The translations under genes and the position numbers were made by a program. Under the pieces are notes generated by a model. The model was not told the origin of the DNA. It searched no databases and worked only from the letters and a program-made list of their open reading frames with translations. Of a DNA stretch of 64,000 nucleotides, positions 20,721 to 32,033 are shown one piece after another; position 1 is the first letter of the stretch, and each line of letters starts with the position of its first letter. Source of the DNA: Lyophyllum atratum (Eukaryota; Basidiomycota; Agaricomycetes; Agaricales; Lyophyllaceae); NCBI GenBank assembly GCA_014905825.1, contig JACGCN010000064.1:62001-126000 (forward strand), written 5' to 3'.

Positions 20721-21971
20721 TCATCTCGACAACAAAGGCCCCATGAGCGATTCTCTAAGGTCCTCCTCGGTTGCACCAGCGGCAGCAACAATGATGTGCA
20801 CACCCTCTTCAACAACCTTCCGAGTACTTTCTTTGTCGCCCCACGGCACACGCGGTGTCAGGACAACAAGGTGTGCGCCCCACTGCACCAGCGCATTCCG
20901 CGCCAACTCGGCGTCGGGTTTACATTCCTGCGCATACGCTTGCAGGAAAGTGGTAAGCACCGTCGACGCCGAGTCTTCCGCAATCGGTACAAACCGCCGC
21001 AAGAGGTGCATCTCCGCGCAAAACTGGCCGAGCTCGAGGCCAGGCAGGCCAGGCTTGGCGAGTTCCCAGTCGACGATGTACAGCCGCTGGAGCTGCTGCT
21101 TCTCGTCGAGGGTGATCATAATATTACCCGGCCAGAAGTCTCCCATGACGAACTGTCGATGCCATTCAATCCCTTTACAATCCAAGATCATACCGAACAT
21201 GGGAGGGTACTCACAACATCACGCGCGGCCTTCATCGCCAGAATCATCTCCTCCACCACCTTTCTAACAACCTCCACATCCGCATCTGCCGCTATCAGCA
21301 GGGGATCCGTTAGGGCGGGGAGCACCTCATCCCCGTCGCCCGGTTCAAGCGTCTGCATGACGCGTCCATACGTCACCCACGGCGACAGCTCAAGCGCCTG
21401 TGAATTCTGCGCGAACAGCTGGAGGATCCCGTCTGGATCGGCACGGCTCCACGCATGCATCGCGCCGATGAAGCGCCCCAGGGAACTGCCGATCGTCTCT
21501 GGGAGACCCGGTGCATCGGGAGTAGAAGCGGCGCGGCCCTGGCGCATGAATTCCTTGAGGGTGAGGGTATGGACGCCACAGTCCTCCATGATGATGACGC
21601 TGTGCGTGGGGTCGAATTTGTAGATCGTGGGGACGGTGACGAGGGAGTCGGGGGGCAGCCAGGCTTTGATGCGCGTCATTGCTTCGTATTCGAATCTCTA
21701 CTTAGCCCAATCAAAACAGAGTGCATTTGGAGGGGAAAATAATGCGGACCTGGCGATCAAGCCAAAACTGAAGGCTCGCAAGGTTCTTCACATACGGCTG
21801 CGCATGCTTCAACACCACCGTCTCCCGGCCCTCAAAGGGCGTGTCCAGATGTATCCGATACGCAAAGTTCGCAGTGCCGCCGCTAAGAACCGTGACCGTC
21901 CCGCTAGCGAAGGGGGTATCAGCGAGGTAGGCCTGCACCGCTTCCACGGTGGTCAAATCTGCTTCGGTCAT
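20721..21971 (-). CDS. APH/choline-kinase-fold phosphotransferase with altered catalytic motif
   Basis: Exons are about 21971-21749, 21698-21215 and 21152-20721. The small-molecule kinase fold is seen in VTVLSGGTANFAYRI (nucleotide loop), VVLKHA (Lys), VIIMEDCG, the catalytic loop FVMGDFWPGNI and the metal motif YIVDWELA. In the aminoglycoside phosphotransferase family the catalytic loop is normally HGDFWPGN; here the His is Met, while Asp and Asn are kept. Fungal members of this family, some related to methylthioribose kinase, have mostly unknown substrates. The second join (DV to FVMGD) assumes an intron of 62 nt; reading straight through meets a stop. Cytosolic, no signal peptide. Confidence 0.82.
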
Positions 21972-22801
21972 TTTGGGTATAGTGCCGGGGTGGTAGGAAG
22001 AAGGAGCAGATGGTCGATCTCTGGTGTGCGTTTTCGGGACTGGGATGTTATGATCTAGATTATCCGATATTTATCTGGTGGTAGAATAGCGTGGCCGCAG
22101 CAGCAACGGGTCCGAGGGAGTCAACGCGACGGGCCCGGTCGCGCGACTCGACTTTCCATGACGGACGGACCATCATAGCCATCTCCAAAGGCTGCGCGTC
22201 CACAGAATACGTGTTTCCGGCAGACCAGTCGATGCTTTGGAAGACGCGCAAGAGGGTGATGGTTCGAGTTACAGGAGGTTTGAAATCACAAGGCCGTTAC
22301 ATAAATGCTTCTAACAAGGCATGTAACGACCGTAGGAAAATCAGCTCTATCAATTCTGACTGCAAGATTATTTGAAAGCTAATAGCTTGGAGGACCACTA
22401 AAACATGATATAACTTCTACTCGTAGTACAAGAGGGAAAATACACAGCGCAGATGGCATCCGCATCTACATATGAGGACCGGTAATGGTAAGTATAAGGT
22501 AAAGACGAAACATCGTGCTCTCATGTACCAGTACAACACGTCGGAGAAGATAGTACAGGTGTAGGGTATGGTATGAATGAGGATATATACAGAAAGGCGT
22601 GAAAGCTGGAAGGAGGGACGGACATGAGGAGGAAGACGTGGGAAGCCCATTAACCCGCCTGGAGGAGAGACGGATGAAGACCTAAACAGCGAAAGCGATA
22701 ACACAGCAAGAACGTCCGAAACCCGAATAAGAAAAGAAGAGAACCACGCAACTAGTCGAGCAGGTGCCGCAGCACCACCACGACTCAACACACCTCCCAC
22801 C
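21972..22801. other. intergenic, no gene seen
   Basis: Upstream of the phosphotransferase and downstream of the 805-residue gene (both on the minus strand). It must contain the phosphotransferase promoter and the 3' end of the next transcript. Small open frames show no recognisable content. Confidence 0.5.
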
Positions 22802-25219
22802 CTACCACCACGACGCACCCCCACCCCCCTTCAGCCCCCTCGCACCCCCACCCCCCTCCGCACCCCTCGTCTCAACACTCCCCACCCCCAACCAACTCCT
22901 CCCAATCCCCTCATACGCAATCTGCAGCACCTTCTCCCTCCCACTCCCCATCGCCCCCTCCCTTGCCCTCCCCACAACCCCACCCACCCCACCCCCCTCG
23001 CTTACCACATTCCCCAACGCCTTCACCCTCAAATAAAGCGGGTTCTCCACCGCACGCACCCGCAGCACCACCGCCCCATTATGCAGCGCCGGCCCGCCCC
23101 ACGGCGCAGCCCCACCCGCATAGTGCGCGTGCACGCGGAAGGGCGAGCGGCACGGGACGGGGTGGGGCTTGAAGTGTAGAGGGTAGGGTAGCGGGTTAGG
23201 GAGGACCGTGCGCAGGGGCTCGTCGTTCTCTGCGCCGTCCGCTACAGTCGTGCGCGAGCGGAGCGGGATCGGGCGCGGGGCGGAAGATAAGGGAGGGGCG
23301 CGGCGGGAGGTGGCAGGGGTAGGAGGCGTCGGGGAGGTATTGAGGAACGCCTTGACGTCAGCGGCGCGCACTCTTTGCCCCGGAGGACCGAGCGGGCGCC
23401 AACTCCTTCTTGGTGGCGTAGACCTGCGGGAAGAGACGCTGAGGACGAAGGGGGCGGTGACCTGGCGGTCGTCTAACGAGTCGGAGGAGGCGGAGATGGC
23501 GAACATCGTTGCATTCATGTATGCGTTCTGGAACCCCTTGGCTAGTTCGAGGAACTGGAACACGCGGCGGACGACGACGCTGGCATGGGTAAAGGTATCG
23601 TCACCGGGGCCGCTGGGTATTGAGCTAGATGCGGATGTGGTAAAGGAGTGGTGATCTACGTATGGAGCGTTGGGACCGGTGGCAGCGTTCATTGGGAGGG
23701 GGCAGTCGGCAGGGGAGACAGGGATAAGATGTGTACATGGTTTGCAAGAGTGCGGAGGGGAGGGCTTGTGTGTACCGGGGGATGGAGGGGCTAGAAACCA
23801 GGAGTTTGGTCGATCCTTACGTGTGGGTGAGGCGGATTTACTGAACCACGTCGGCGGGGAGCTAGAGGGTGTCGTAGCCGCCGTAGACGCAGAAGACGAA
23901 GTACTGGAGAAGGACAACCACGATCGCCGCGAAGGGGTCGGCGACAACGAAGAGGAAGGGGAGGAGACCGAAGACAATGACGAGGAGGAAGACGAGGAGG
24001 AACACGCGGCACAGGAAGACAGGAGCGTCGATTTATCACTGCCCCTCCTCCTCATAGGTGGTTTCGCTGGCCCCTTGCCCTTTCGCCGCCGACGCTCATC
24101 CTCCTCCCACTCCACAAACTTGAGTAAACTCTCCAGCAGCTCCACCTCGCGCCGTCGCTTGCGGTCCTGGCTTGCGCTCGTCGACAACGGACTCATGGGT
24201 CGTCGCTCGGGGAGGAACAACGGGCCCTGCATACTAGCAAGAACATCGCTGAACGGGACGGTCCGCGAGTCATCAAAGAGAGGGCGAGAGAAAGGCGACT
24301 TTGACTTGGGCTGGGCTGGAGCCTTGGGTCTGGAGATTGGGCGGGATTGAGTCGGGCGAGGCATGAAGTCGTAGACAAAGGGCTCTTGATCTTGCGAGGA
24401 GGACGCTGTGGTCAGTCTATAGGTCACAACACGCCGCGGCGAGGTCCCGGAGGGCCTCGGGCGAGATATGCGTCTGGCCGGCACACGACCGTCTTCCACG
24501 AGTCTTTGCTCTTCAACACTCCGTCTCTCCTCTGCCTCCCTCCGGCGTGCCGCTAAGACCTTTGCCTCCCTCAACCGCTTCTTCCCCTGCTCCCATATCC
24601 GCTCGCAATCCCTGAGTCTCTCTATGCGCCGCTTCTCTTCCAACTTCTCCGACTCCTTCCTCTGTCTCTCACGCAACGCCTTCTCGTCCTCCTCGTCCAT
24701 CAGCCGCCCATGGGGAACAAAACAAAAGTCAAAGTCCTCGTCTTTGACTTCAGCTATGCGGGGGTCGTCGGTGGAAGTGACGTTGATACCTTTGAGACGG
24801 AGTAGCAGCATCTTGGCGAGATGAATGTCGTCCATTGCGTATGCGACGTGGACCTGGTCCTCGAGCGAGCGTGGGGGTGACGGCGGCGAGTCGTAGTAGT
24901 CGGGCGACACCGAAGACGACGAGGACAGCGGCGGTGGGGGTGGGATGAACGCTGGTCTGGACGCCAGTTTAATAGGAGCTGGTGCAGCGATGGGCTTCAT
25001 GAGCGGAGGTGGTGGCGCGTCATAGAAAAGGTCGGACTTTTCGCTCGAGGTCCGTTCCGGGTTTGTGGAAGCCCTGGTCCGGTGAGTGACAGTACGCCGC
25101 TCCTCGGAGGCCTGTCTAGCCAGCGCGGTATGCGATACCTGTCGTGAGCGTCCGCGCCAGCATGCGATGGAGTTGTCAGGGGGCCGCAGGGGCGGGGCCT
25201 GGGGGCGGAGGGTGAGCAT
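22802..25219 (-). CDS. hypothetical 805-residue protein, Pro/Ser-rich with a charged coiled-coil segment
   Basis: One uninterrupted exon. I do not recognise the family. The N-terminal third has Pro runs. A short ordered-looking stretch VHVAYAMDDIHLAKMLLLRL leads to an Arg/Glu-rich predicted coiled coil (ALRERQRKESEKLEEKRR). The middle is basic and low in complexity with long Ser runs (SSSSSSLSSVSSPSSSLS). Two C-terminal blocks look folded: ASVVVRRVFQFLELAKGFQN and VVLRVRAVENPLYLRVKAL. The start is the first ATG in frame. The coding strand is GC-rich and strongly biased, which also creates long antisense open frames. Probably a conserved basidiomycete protein, nuclear or cytoskeletal by composition, but this is only inference. 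Confidence 0.7.
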   Translation of the reverse strand: MLTLRPQAPPLRPPDNSIACWRGRSRQVSHTALARQASEERRTVTHRTRASTNPERTSSEKSDLFYDAPPPPLMKPIAAPAPIKLASRPAFIPPPPPLSSSSSVSPDYYDSPPSPPRSLEDQVHVAYAMDDIHLAKMLLLRLKGINVTSTDDPRIAEVKDEDFDFCFVPHGRLMDEEDEKALRERQRKESEKLEEKRRIERLRDCERIWEQGKKRLREAKVLAARRREAEERRSVEEQRLVEDGRVPARRISRPRPSGTSPRRVVTYRLTTASSSQDQEPFVYDFMPRPTQSRPISRPKAPAQPKSKSPFSRPLFDDSRTVPFSDVLASMQGPLFLPERRPMSPLSTSASQDRKRRREVELLESLLKFVEWEEDERRRRKGKGPAKPPMRRRGSDKSTLLSSCAACSSSSSSSSLSSVSSPSSSLSPTPSRRSWLSFSSTSSSASTAATTPSSSPPTWFSKSASPTRKDRPNSWFLAPPSPGTHKPSPPHSCKPCTHLIPVSPADCPLPMNAATGPNAPYVDHHSFTTSASSSIPSGPGDDTFTHASVVVRRVFQFLELAKGFQNAYMNATMFAISASSDSLDDRQVTAPFVLSVSSRRSTPPRRSWRPLGPPGQRVRAADVKAFLNTSPTPPTPATSRRAPPLSSAPRPIPLRSRTTVADGAENDEPLRTVLPNPLPYPLHFKPHPVPCRSPFRVHAHYAGGAAPWGGPALHNGAVVLRVRAVENPLYLRVKALGNVVSEGGGVGGVVGRAREGAMGSGREKVLQIAYEGIGRSWLGVGSVETRGAEGGGGARGLKGGGGASWW

Positions 25220-27716
25220 TCCAATGCGGGGTAGGAAAGAAAGGCGACAGGCCGGGGTTGCCGTCAATATAAAGACTGGATCAGCCTCGAGGCTCAGATG
25301 AATGCAGATAAGAACCAAGATCGCCAACTTTACGGAGAACGCCGATATCTGCCCTCACAACATGCCATGTTGACCCATTCGGTCTTTCATCGGATGCTGC
25401 ACAACCATGCGTCCTTCCCGGACTGCCTTGAGTATCTGGTTCACGCGGCGCTGCCTTGGGTGTGCACACAGGTCTCCCATCATCCAGCACTGACCCTCTC
25501 CTCCCGAGCGACGCGCCATCTTCGCAAGCTCTTATATGTCATCCCTGACACCCTCCCGTAGGCAAACACCATACGCCATGGGGAAAGGTGGAACTCCCAC
25601 TTCCAACCGCAACTGTATAACATAAGATATCCCACCACAGCGCCACAATCACGACGACCCCCACTGCTCCACTCTACACAAGGCCCTATTCCCACCAATC
25701 CCAGTGTATCTCCTCCGCTGGGTCTCCCTTCCCTCTTCCGTGCGGGCTCTCTATAGTGGTCCATTGTCTAATTCTGGAACTACTCCAGGTTACCAACACA
25801 GATAGCCTTTATCACAGGTCCATCTATCAGCGGGAAACTGCGAACGCTCAGGTATCATGTATCAGGTTTTCGCGGGCGTCGGGCTGTGAGCAATCGCTAT
25901 CATCGCGGATGGGAGTACCCCAGTCCAAATGGCAACTGGCCGTATCTCGACGCCCATCCAGAACTGCGGTCATATCCCACTGTCTGTCACGGTCAATACG
26001 AACGGCCATACAACCATCTATGAACCTGATAACCGGCATCCTCGCGGATCACCCTCGTATGTCTTCCGGGGCTATATCATCACAGGCCGGTGACGTTGCC
26101 TCCTGCTTCGAAGTTCTTATCTCGACGCCCACTGTACTCAACAACCCACAATATCTATCATTTATGGCACTATCACCAGACCATGCATGCGACGTACACA
26201 GAAGCCAAGACCTCGCTTTTCGGTTCGCGATGTCAGCTAGCACAGGTCGTTGCATGCAAAGATGGTCCCGGCATTCATGCTGTATGCGATAATACAATTC
26301 AAGGCGTCCGTCCGCTTCTTCTCCAGATTCTTATTTCATTCTTGGTGTGCGCCTAGATAAGCGATCTATAAACGCTTACGAAGCCGGACGCTTTACTATC
26401 GGCCTTCCTCTCGCACGTCACATAGTCTTACCGCGCCCACACTGGGTCCACTGCTGAAACTCTAAATTCTGCTTGTCTATAGCTAGCAGCGCAGATCTTA
26501 ATTTGCAAAACTTCATAGCGCTACATGGCTCGATAGTGGCGTGTAGCTCCGTATAGCCCCTGCTGTTGTCCCGCTCCTGCAAACGCACCACACCGTAGTC
26601 AAGTGCGCAGGGCAAAACAACAAAAGGATCGCAAATTACTTTTCATACATCAACAAGCCATGATCATGACTCTCCTCGCCTCACAGCCCGTCATGGTCGC
26701 CGGACTTTACAGGCACAGCATCAACAACCCTGCCCCGCAGCTCAATCGCTATACGATCCCATACGCCATCCTCTGCGCATCCAGTGTGCCTCGAGGCGTG
26801 CCCCGTGCACATGCGGGCTGTTTATCTGCGCCTCGTGGACGCTACAAATGACATCGATAGCATATGTACGAGTACTTGCGCGCGGGCTTCAAGACCCGCA
26901 GGGCCCGGATGGAGACAGGCGGGCCCTACCACGTTGGCTTATACCCGTAGTGCGGGGGCTTGCACCAATGGTGCCTTGACGATTTGTGTGTTACTACGAA
27001 CTGTGTATATTTATCCATGTAGAGTACAGTACAGTACGTTCTTCTGGTTCCTTGGAGCGTCTCGAAACTTTTGTGGGCGCACCCTCAATGATCCACCAGT
27101 GTTCTGTGAAGGAACTTACCTTGAGAAGCCACCCTCGATTGAACCTGAAGAGGGTCCATGCTTGTCTTGATCATAATCCGCGTATCGATGAACGCATTGC
27201 GTCCCGTGCCGTGTATTGTGTCGGTTAGGCGAGTGCGAGTGCTCGCGTCTCCGGAGCTAGGTCAACGCAGCGAGGAACTGATACCATCGCGCCTCATGTA
27301 TCGGGCAGACCGGTCTCGACCAACATCGAACATTGAGGAAAATATGGAGAGGGGGGTGGGGGGCATCACCACGTTCCGGCTCCCCACATGCCGGGTTCGA
27401 ATTACCCACTACCACGACTTCCACACAGAGACGATCGTAGCCAGGCCCTTGTGCCCACCTGTCCAAATCCTGCCTCGCCTGGGGGATCGGCTGGTTCTCT
27501 CCCGGAGTGGCTTCCTGCCCTGCCATCGTCTATCGTTCCCCTGCAACCTGCAAGGCTTCCTGATCCCTGATTGATCACGATTGTAATCACCGCAATCTCC
27601 AGTCGCAGACCTCTTCTTCTCTAAGTAGATGCCTTTCGATCGTCGTCGTCCAAGAACATCGAGCGCTATTAATGTACCCCAGGTCCAGGATGGCATATTG
27701 GTCTGCGGGACCTATA
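25220..27716. other. gene-poor stretch, no gene supported
   Basis: About 2.5 kb without convincing coding potential on either strand. Open frames are short, overlap in several frames and show no protein motif. It lies beside the miniature transposon and may contain decayed repeats, but I could not identify any. Confidence 0.5.
27709..27716. repeat. target-site duplication, left copy
   Basis: gacctata directly before the left inverted end of the MITE; identical to 28170-28177. Confidence 0.88.
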
Positions 27717-28169
27717 AGGCCCCGGGAAGCTCCCCTAGGGGTCTGTCCGAGAAATTGCCCGAAAATCTGCCTCAAATACGCAATGTCAAGGTCCTCAAAT
27801 ACGCTATATCTGACAAGGTTATCCACGTGTCAGGTCACGTGCACGCCAAAATCCGTCCAAAAATGGAAGGCGAGAACGCGATTCAAACGAGAGCCTACAA
27901 TTTAGCTGCCTTACCGGCGAGAAACTGAGAGACGCATCGCTGAGACAACTCATAGGTTGGCTCTCGCTCTTTCCATCTCAAACTCCTCCCCACTGCTAAA
28001 AAAATTACAGCTTTGAGACCCTCAAATACGCAATATTGCTGATAGAGGTCGAGGTTCGCTGGCCTCAAATAGCCTGAAATACGCTATTTTCCGACAGAAA
28101 AATGGCCATTCTCGGGCCCTCAAATACGCAAAAATTCCGACAGACCCCTAGGGGAGCTTCCCGGGGCCT
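27717..28169. mobile_element. 453-bp MITE, hAT-like, with intact inverted ends and target duplication
   Basis: The ends are perfect 31-bp inverted repeats: left 27717-27747 begins AGGCCCCGGGAAGC and ends GGTCTGTC; right 28139-28169 is its exact complement. Both sides are flanked by the same 8 bases, gacctata (27709-27716 and 28170-28177), the target duplication length of the hAT superfamily. There is no transposase, so it is non-autonomous. Inside the ends lie several direct copies of CTCAAATACGC (27771, 27794, 28021, 28119, and a variant at 28074), typical of subterminal transposase-binding sites. The perfect ends and target duplication suggest a recent insertion. The family assignment rests on the 8-bp duplication only. 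Confidence 0.88.
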
Positions 28170-28177
28170 GACCTATA
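28170..28177. repeat. target-site duplication, right copy
   Basis: gacctata directly after the right inverted end of the MITE; identical to 27709-27716. Confidence 0.88.
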
Positions 28178-28672
28178 CCGTCCAATACAGGTACTCTCTC
28201 GAATAACGATCGTGGCACAACTTGGCGTTTTGTGTACTTTCCAGCCGCACGTTCTGCCCCCCGTTCTTCGAGAAGACAGAGCAAGTGTATTTTGGGATGT
28301 AGTTTAAGGGACCCTTTCGTATGGTTACGGACCGAGGACCCTGAAGCCTGAAGGCTGAAGCTTCCCGGTAATCGTGTAAATCGCAGGTCTGTTTAGTACA
28401 TGTGATGTCATCCACGCATCGCGTCGAGCATCATATAACTCGTATGTTGTACAATGACAAAACATAGGAAGTTGTACATAGAATTCGAAGCTGAGAAGCT
28501 TTACGTTCCAGGCCAGGATTCAATATGTGCCACTTCATGCGTAGAAGAATTAGGATCCGAGCCAATGGAAAACGAAATATGTATTCAAGGCAAGAACAAT
28601 CGACGGAAATAGCTTCACGTGGAATCCATGGAAAGAGATTAACGCCCGCAATCAGTCAAGGATGAGCCATGC
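28178..28672. other. intergenic, no gene seen
   Basis: About 500 bases between the MITE and the 3' end of the membrane-protein gene. Probably contains that gene's 3' untranslated region; nothing else recognised. Confidence 0.45.
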
Positions 28673-29985
28673 CTACTTCTTCGTATTCTTTCCCTTGTTC
28701 CCGTCTTTCGGAGAGGGAGACCTATTATCCGTGGGCGTAGGCGGCCGGTTCGGGGGTCCATGAATATGGCCTGCGTCCCATGACATAGGGATTAGTGCGA
28801 CGGGTAACAGCCACGTAGCAGTTAGGACAACGCCATCGCCTGGAGTTCAGGAGTTAGTATGGGATGGGGTTTGTCAAGAGATGCACAAAAGATCATGCCT
28901 TTATCACTCGCGCTGATTCTTGACCAACTCCACGCAATGAAAACACCAATATACGCCAGCAAAGGTGAGAGCCTGCGTAGGACCGTGACCGCTGGCTTCA
29001 GTTGCGGAGGGACAATCACCATTGGTACCTTGCCCAAGAACCACTGCAGGGCTGTAGTTATCAATGCCGCGCGCTGAGTAGCTCTCATCTGGCTAGAGTT
29101 GAGCTTCGCCATGACTGGTGGAGGGAGGTACAAGCGGTAGCCCCACCACGTGGTGAAGATGGATAGTTTTGTCGTTGAGGGCACCCAGACCTTTTCAAGC
29201 GTCGGAGGTTGTGAGATTGGCGGAGTGGCTTCCTTGTCTGCATCTTTCCCGGTAGGCTCTTCATCGGCATACTCCAGCTCAGATTCAGCGAGCTCGATCT
29301 CTGAGTCCTCGGTCGGTTCGAGAGGTGCGTACATCATCACACCCTCTTCGGGTTCTGCTTCCGTAATCGGCGGTGAACCCGTCCTCTCCTCCTCCTCGGG
29401 TACAGGACCATGCCTTAATCTCTCCAATGCAGCCCAAACGCTCTGTCTCCTCGATCCTTCCACCTGTGGGTCATCTCCATTCATCACATCCTCGGAGGTC
29501 AGAAGCTTCATCGTCCTAGCATCGACCACATCTGGAATCGGCGGCCCTTTCTCATCTACGACCGCCACATTGCTGGTGCCTTTAGAGGGCGTTCCGAGGC
29601 CAGCTGCGACCACTGCGGTAACGCTAGCCGGAAGTGGCAGCGTATCGATCATTCGTCGAATCTTCATCGCAAACGGCATCGGCTCCGGCGCGTCCAACTC
29701 TGCTTTGCCATGTACATCGTCCGCTGCAGGCGCATCAGGTGTGTCTTTGTTTGGCTCCGCGTCAGTGGAGGCCGGGGTAGGTTCGTCATCAGTTATGAAC
29801 CAGGAGGGAGGAGGGAAGACGATCGGCGGCTCCTTGGATTCCTTCTTGAGGCCGAGGCTGCCGGCGAAGCTCTTGAAGTGGGAGATCACATTAAGCTTGC
29901 CTTTGGGAAGTGGATGTGGAGGTGGAGTTTCAGGCGTCGGGGAAGGTGTGTTGGAAGTGGAAGACGGGACGACGATCGAGGACAT
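28673..29985 (-). CDS. predicted membrane protein of unknown function
   Basis: Two exons, 29985-28908 and 28839-28673, about 413 residues. The first two thirds are acidic and Pro-rich. The C-terminal third has a hydrophobic cluster: RAALITTALQWFLG, then MVIVPPQLKP, SPLLAYIGVFIAWSWSRI and, after splicing, VVLTATWLLPVALIPMSW, giving two or three membrane segments. The tail is Pro/Lys-rich and ends KGKNTKK. Splicing at A|GTGATA joins SRIS to DGVVLTATW; without it the protein would end in an unlikely tail. I do not recognise a named family. The layout suggests a peripheral cytosolic domain tethered to an internal membrane. Confidence 0.78.
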
Positions 29986-30113
29986 TCTCGGTATGTGCAG
30001 AGTGAAGGGAGTATAGCAGCAATGACATGACCACTATACAGGTGTACTTTGTCATTAACTCCAACGGAGATAAGATAAGATGATCAAAATCTAATCGGAG
30101 GCCTGAATGCTCG

Positions 30114-31927
30114 TCATAGTTCATCCATCCAAATATCTCGAGCAAAGGAGTGCCCACATCCATCCACATGCCCATCTACTCCAATACCAGGTCCAGAAAG
30201 GCAGAGTACAGGGGTCTTCCCAAGATCCAACGCGCTAGACTCGTCTCGAAAAAAGATGTCCTTTTCGCCTGGCCCCACGTCTTCTAACCCCTCCAACCCC
30301 TCCTCCTGTACACCCCATTCCTCTTCCCTACCTTGCCTAAACCTCAAAAATCTAGGCCTCGGCGTGCCTTCTGCTGGATCTCGAAGGAAGCTCGTTCCCA
30401 TCCTCGCTCTCTTCTCCCAGATAACCCTGATCCCATCATTCCAGCCTTTTCCGAACGCAGCGAGGATCAGGACGCGGGCTTCTGGCTTGATGGCCGCGGG
30501 TGTGTTCTGAATTGGAGTTGGGAAGAGGCAGAGGGTCTGCAGCACTGGTAGTGGGGGTATGATGTGTATCTTGGGAGCAACAGAGGACTTGCCCAGAGTG
30601 CGTGAAATGGCGGTGGTAGAAGCAGGAGTAGATAAGGGTACGGGACGAGGAGGAGAACTCGCTCCTCTCAGCGTGATAGTCGCGGTCGCTAAGCCGCGCC
30701 GTCCACGCCGTGGCCGCCGAGGCTCATTAGATCTGTCGACAGGCGGATCACTCGAGTCGGCGGACAGTCTGACCTGAACGAGTGTCTCGTACCACAACTT
30801 GAGCTGTTTCTCTCGATCCCTTGCTTTCTTCACTCCAGCCAACGCGCATCTTCTCCCCAGAGATGTCCACCAATCTAGTTCTTGGCCGAGTGCCGGTGGG
30901 GAACCTCCCCTGAGAAGGCTTGTGCATCCATCAAGAATGAGGTGTTTAAGGTCCTTGAAACGGACGAGGAGAGTTTCTATATCAGCTTCTGAGACGCTGG
31001 AGGTCGAAACATCTAGGAATTCAATGGAAGGAGGGCGGATCCGAGTTACTGTAGAGGTATCCCGTACGTTGGGGTTTAAATATGCAGTAGTGAGTGGTTG
31101 GACAATGGGACGTGATGGTATGCGGATCCTAAGAGAGTTGAGGGAGGTGGAGAAGGCCTGTGAATGGATGAGGATGGAAAGATGAAGGTCGAGTCGGAAG
31201 AACACGATGGGTTGAGCGAAGCGGGGCGTCGGCACGTCTGCAGGATCAGGTATAAAGGGATCTTGGACTATGGAAAGGGTGGGTAAGCCTTGAGGTGACG
31301 AAGGCCACGAAGAGAGGGCGATGAAGGTGGAATCGAAATAAGACCCCTGCAATAGGGCTGATCAGCCCCATTGCGGACGAATGAAAGGTTGCAAGCACAG
31401 TACCTTGAGGAATTGGTAGTACGTGGCTTTCTTGACACTTCGAAAGGTCAGTGGAAAGTCGTAAACATGAAGACATGCGCCACTCACTAGGGCCGAAATC
31501 TAATCGAAAGATATTTCAGTCTGGGCATGTATGGCTTGAGCAGATCTTCTAAATGTTCCGGCCTAAAATTACTCGGACCGATCCATAAACTCAGGCTCTC
31601 TAGGTTGGGCAGGAGACGGATCAGGTTGCCGAGAATATCTGCATCTACTTCCCATGTCTCCACGGAGAAATGGTGAACCCATACTGCAGCGTCAAAGACA
31701 CCATCCGGGTTTTCATCTTCTTTCGGGCGGCGAGAACGAAGGCGTCGGTATAAGCGTGGAGCTTGGTAAGGATATCTGATGCATACGGAGTAGAAAAGTT
31801 CGTGTAGTGGAATAGGCGCAAATGGCAGAGCCCTCGTTAGCGCGAGAACTGTCTGTTGCAGAGACGGCAAGGGGAGGTGGGAGAGGATGACAGAATACAA
31901 TTCTGTGGGAAGTTGGTCAAATGACAT
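30114..31927 (-). CDS. F-box-like protein
   Basis: Three exons: one from the ATG at 31927, a small middle exon (YVKKATYYQFLK) and a long last exon ending at 30114. The N-terminus, MSFDQLPTELYSVILSHLPL, has the Leu-Pro start of an F-box, followed by PNLESLSLWIGPSNFRPEHL and weak leucine-rich repeats (IEFLDVSTSSV, FKDLKHLILDGC). F-box proteins recruit substrates to SCF ubiquitin ligases; the substrate cannot be inferred. The C-terminal half contains a basic RRPRRGRRG patch. Such genes are greatly expanded in Agaricomycetes. Confidence 0.75.
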
Positions 31928-32033
31928 CGATGTTTGTGACAACTTTTTGTGTTTATCCGATCCACAGAGGGTATACAGTACAAGGTCTACAGTAAGCACA
32001 ACTACCAGAATAAAAATAATATAATCAACACCC

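Noticed and set aside
20676..21623. 315-codon plus-strand frame antisense to the APH-fold kinase
   Set aside because: Composition is typical of a shadow frame in GC-rich coding DNA; the kinase motifs on the minus strand explain the region.
23670..24350. 226-codon plus-strand frame antisense to the 805-residue gene
   Set aside because: Glu-rich run is the complement of the Ser run of the real gene; no independent evidence.
25756..26292. 178-codon plus-strand frame in the gene-poor region
   Set aside because: Overlapped by other frames of similar quality and without recognisable protein features.
27388..27412. GGTTCGAAT sequence resembling a tRNA T-arm
   Set aside because: The flanking bases do not form a proper five-pair stem, and no A-box, anticodon arm or matching acceptor stem lies upstream.
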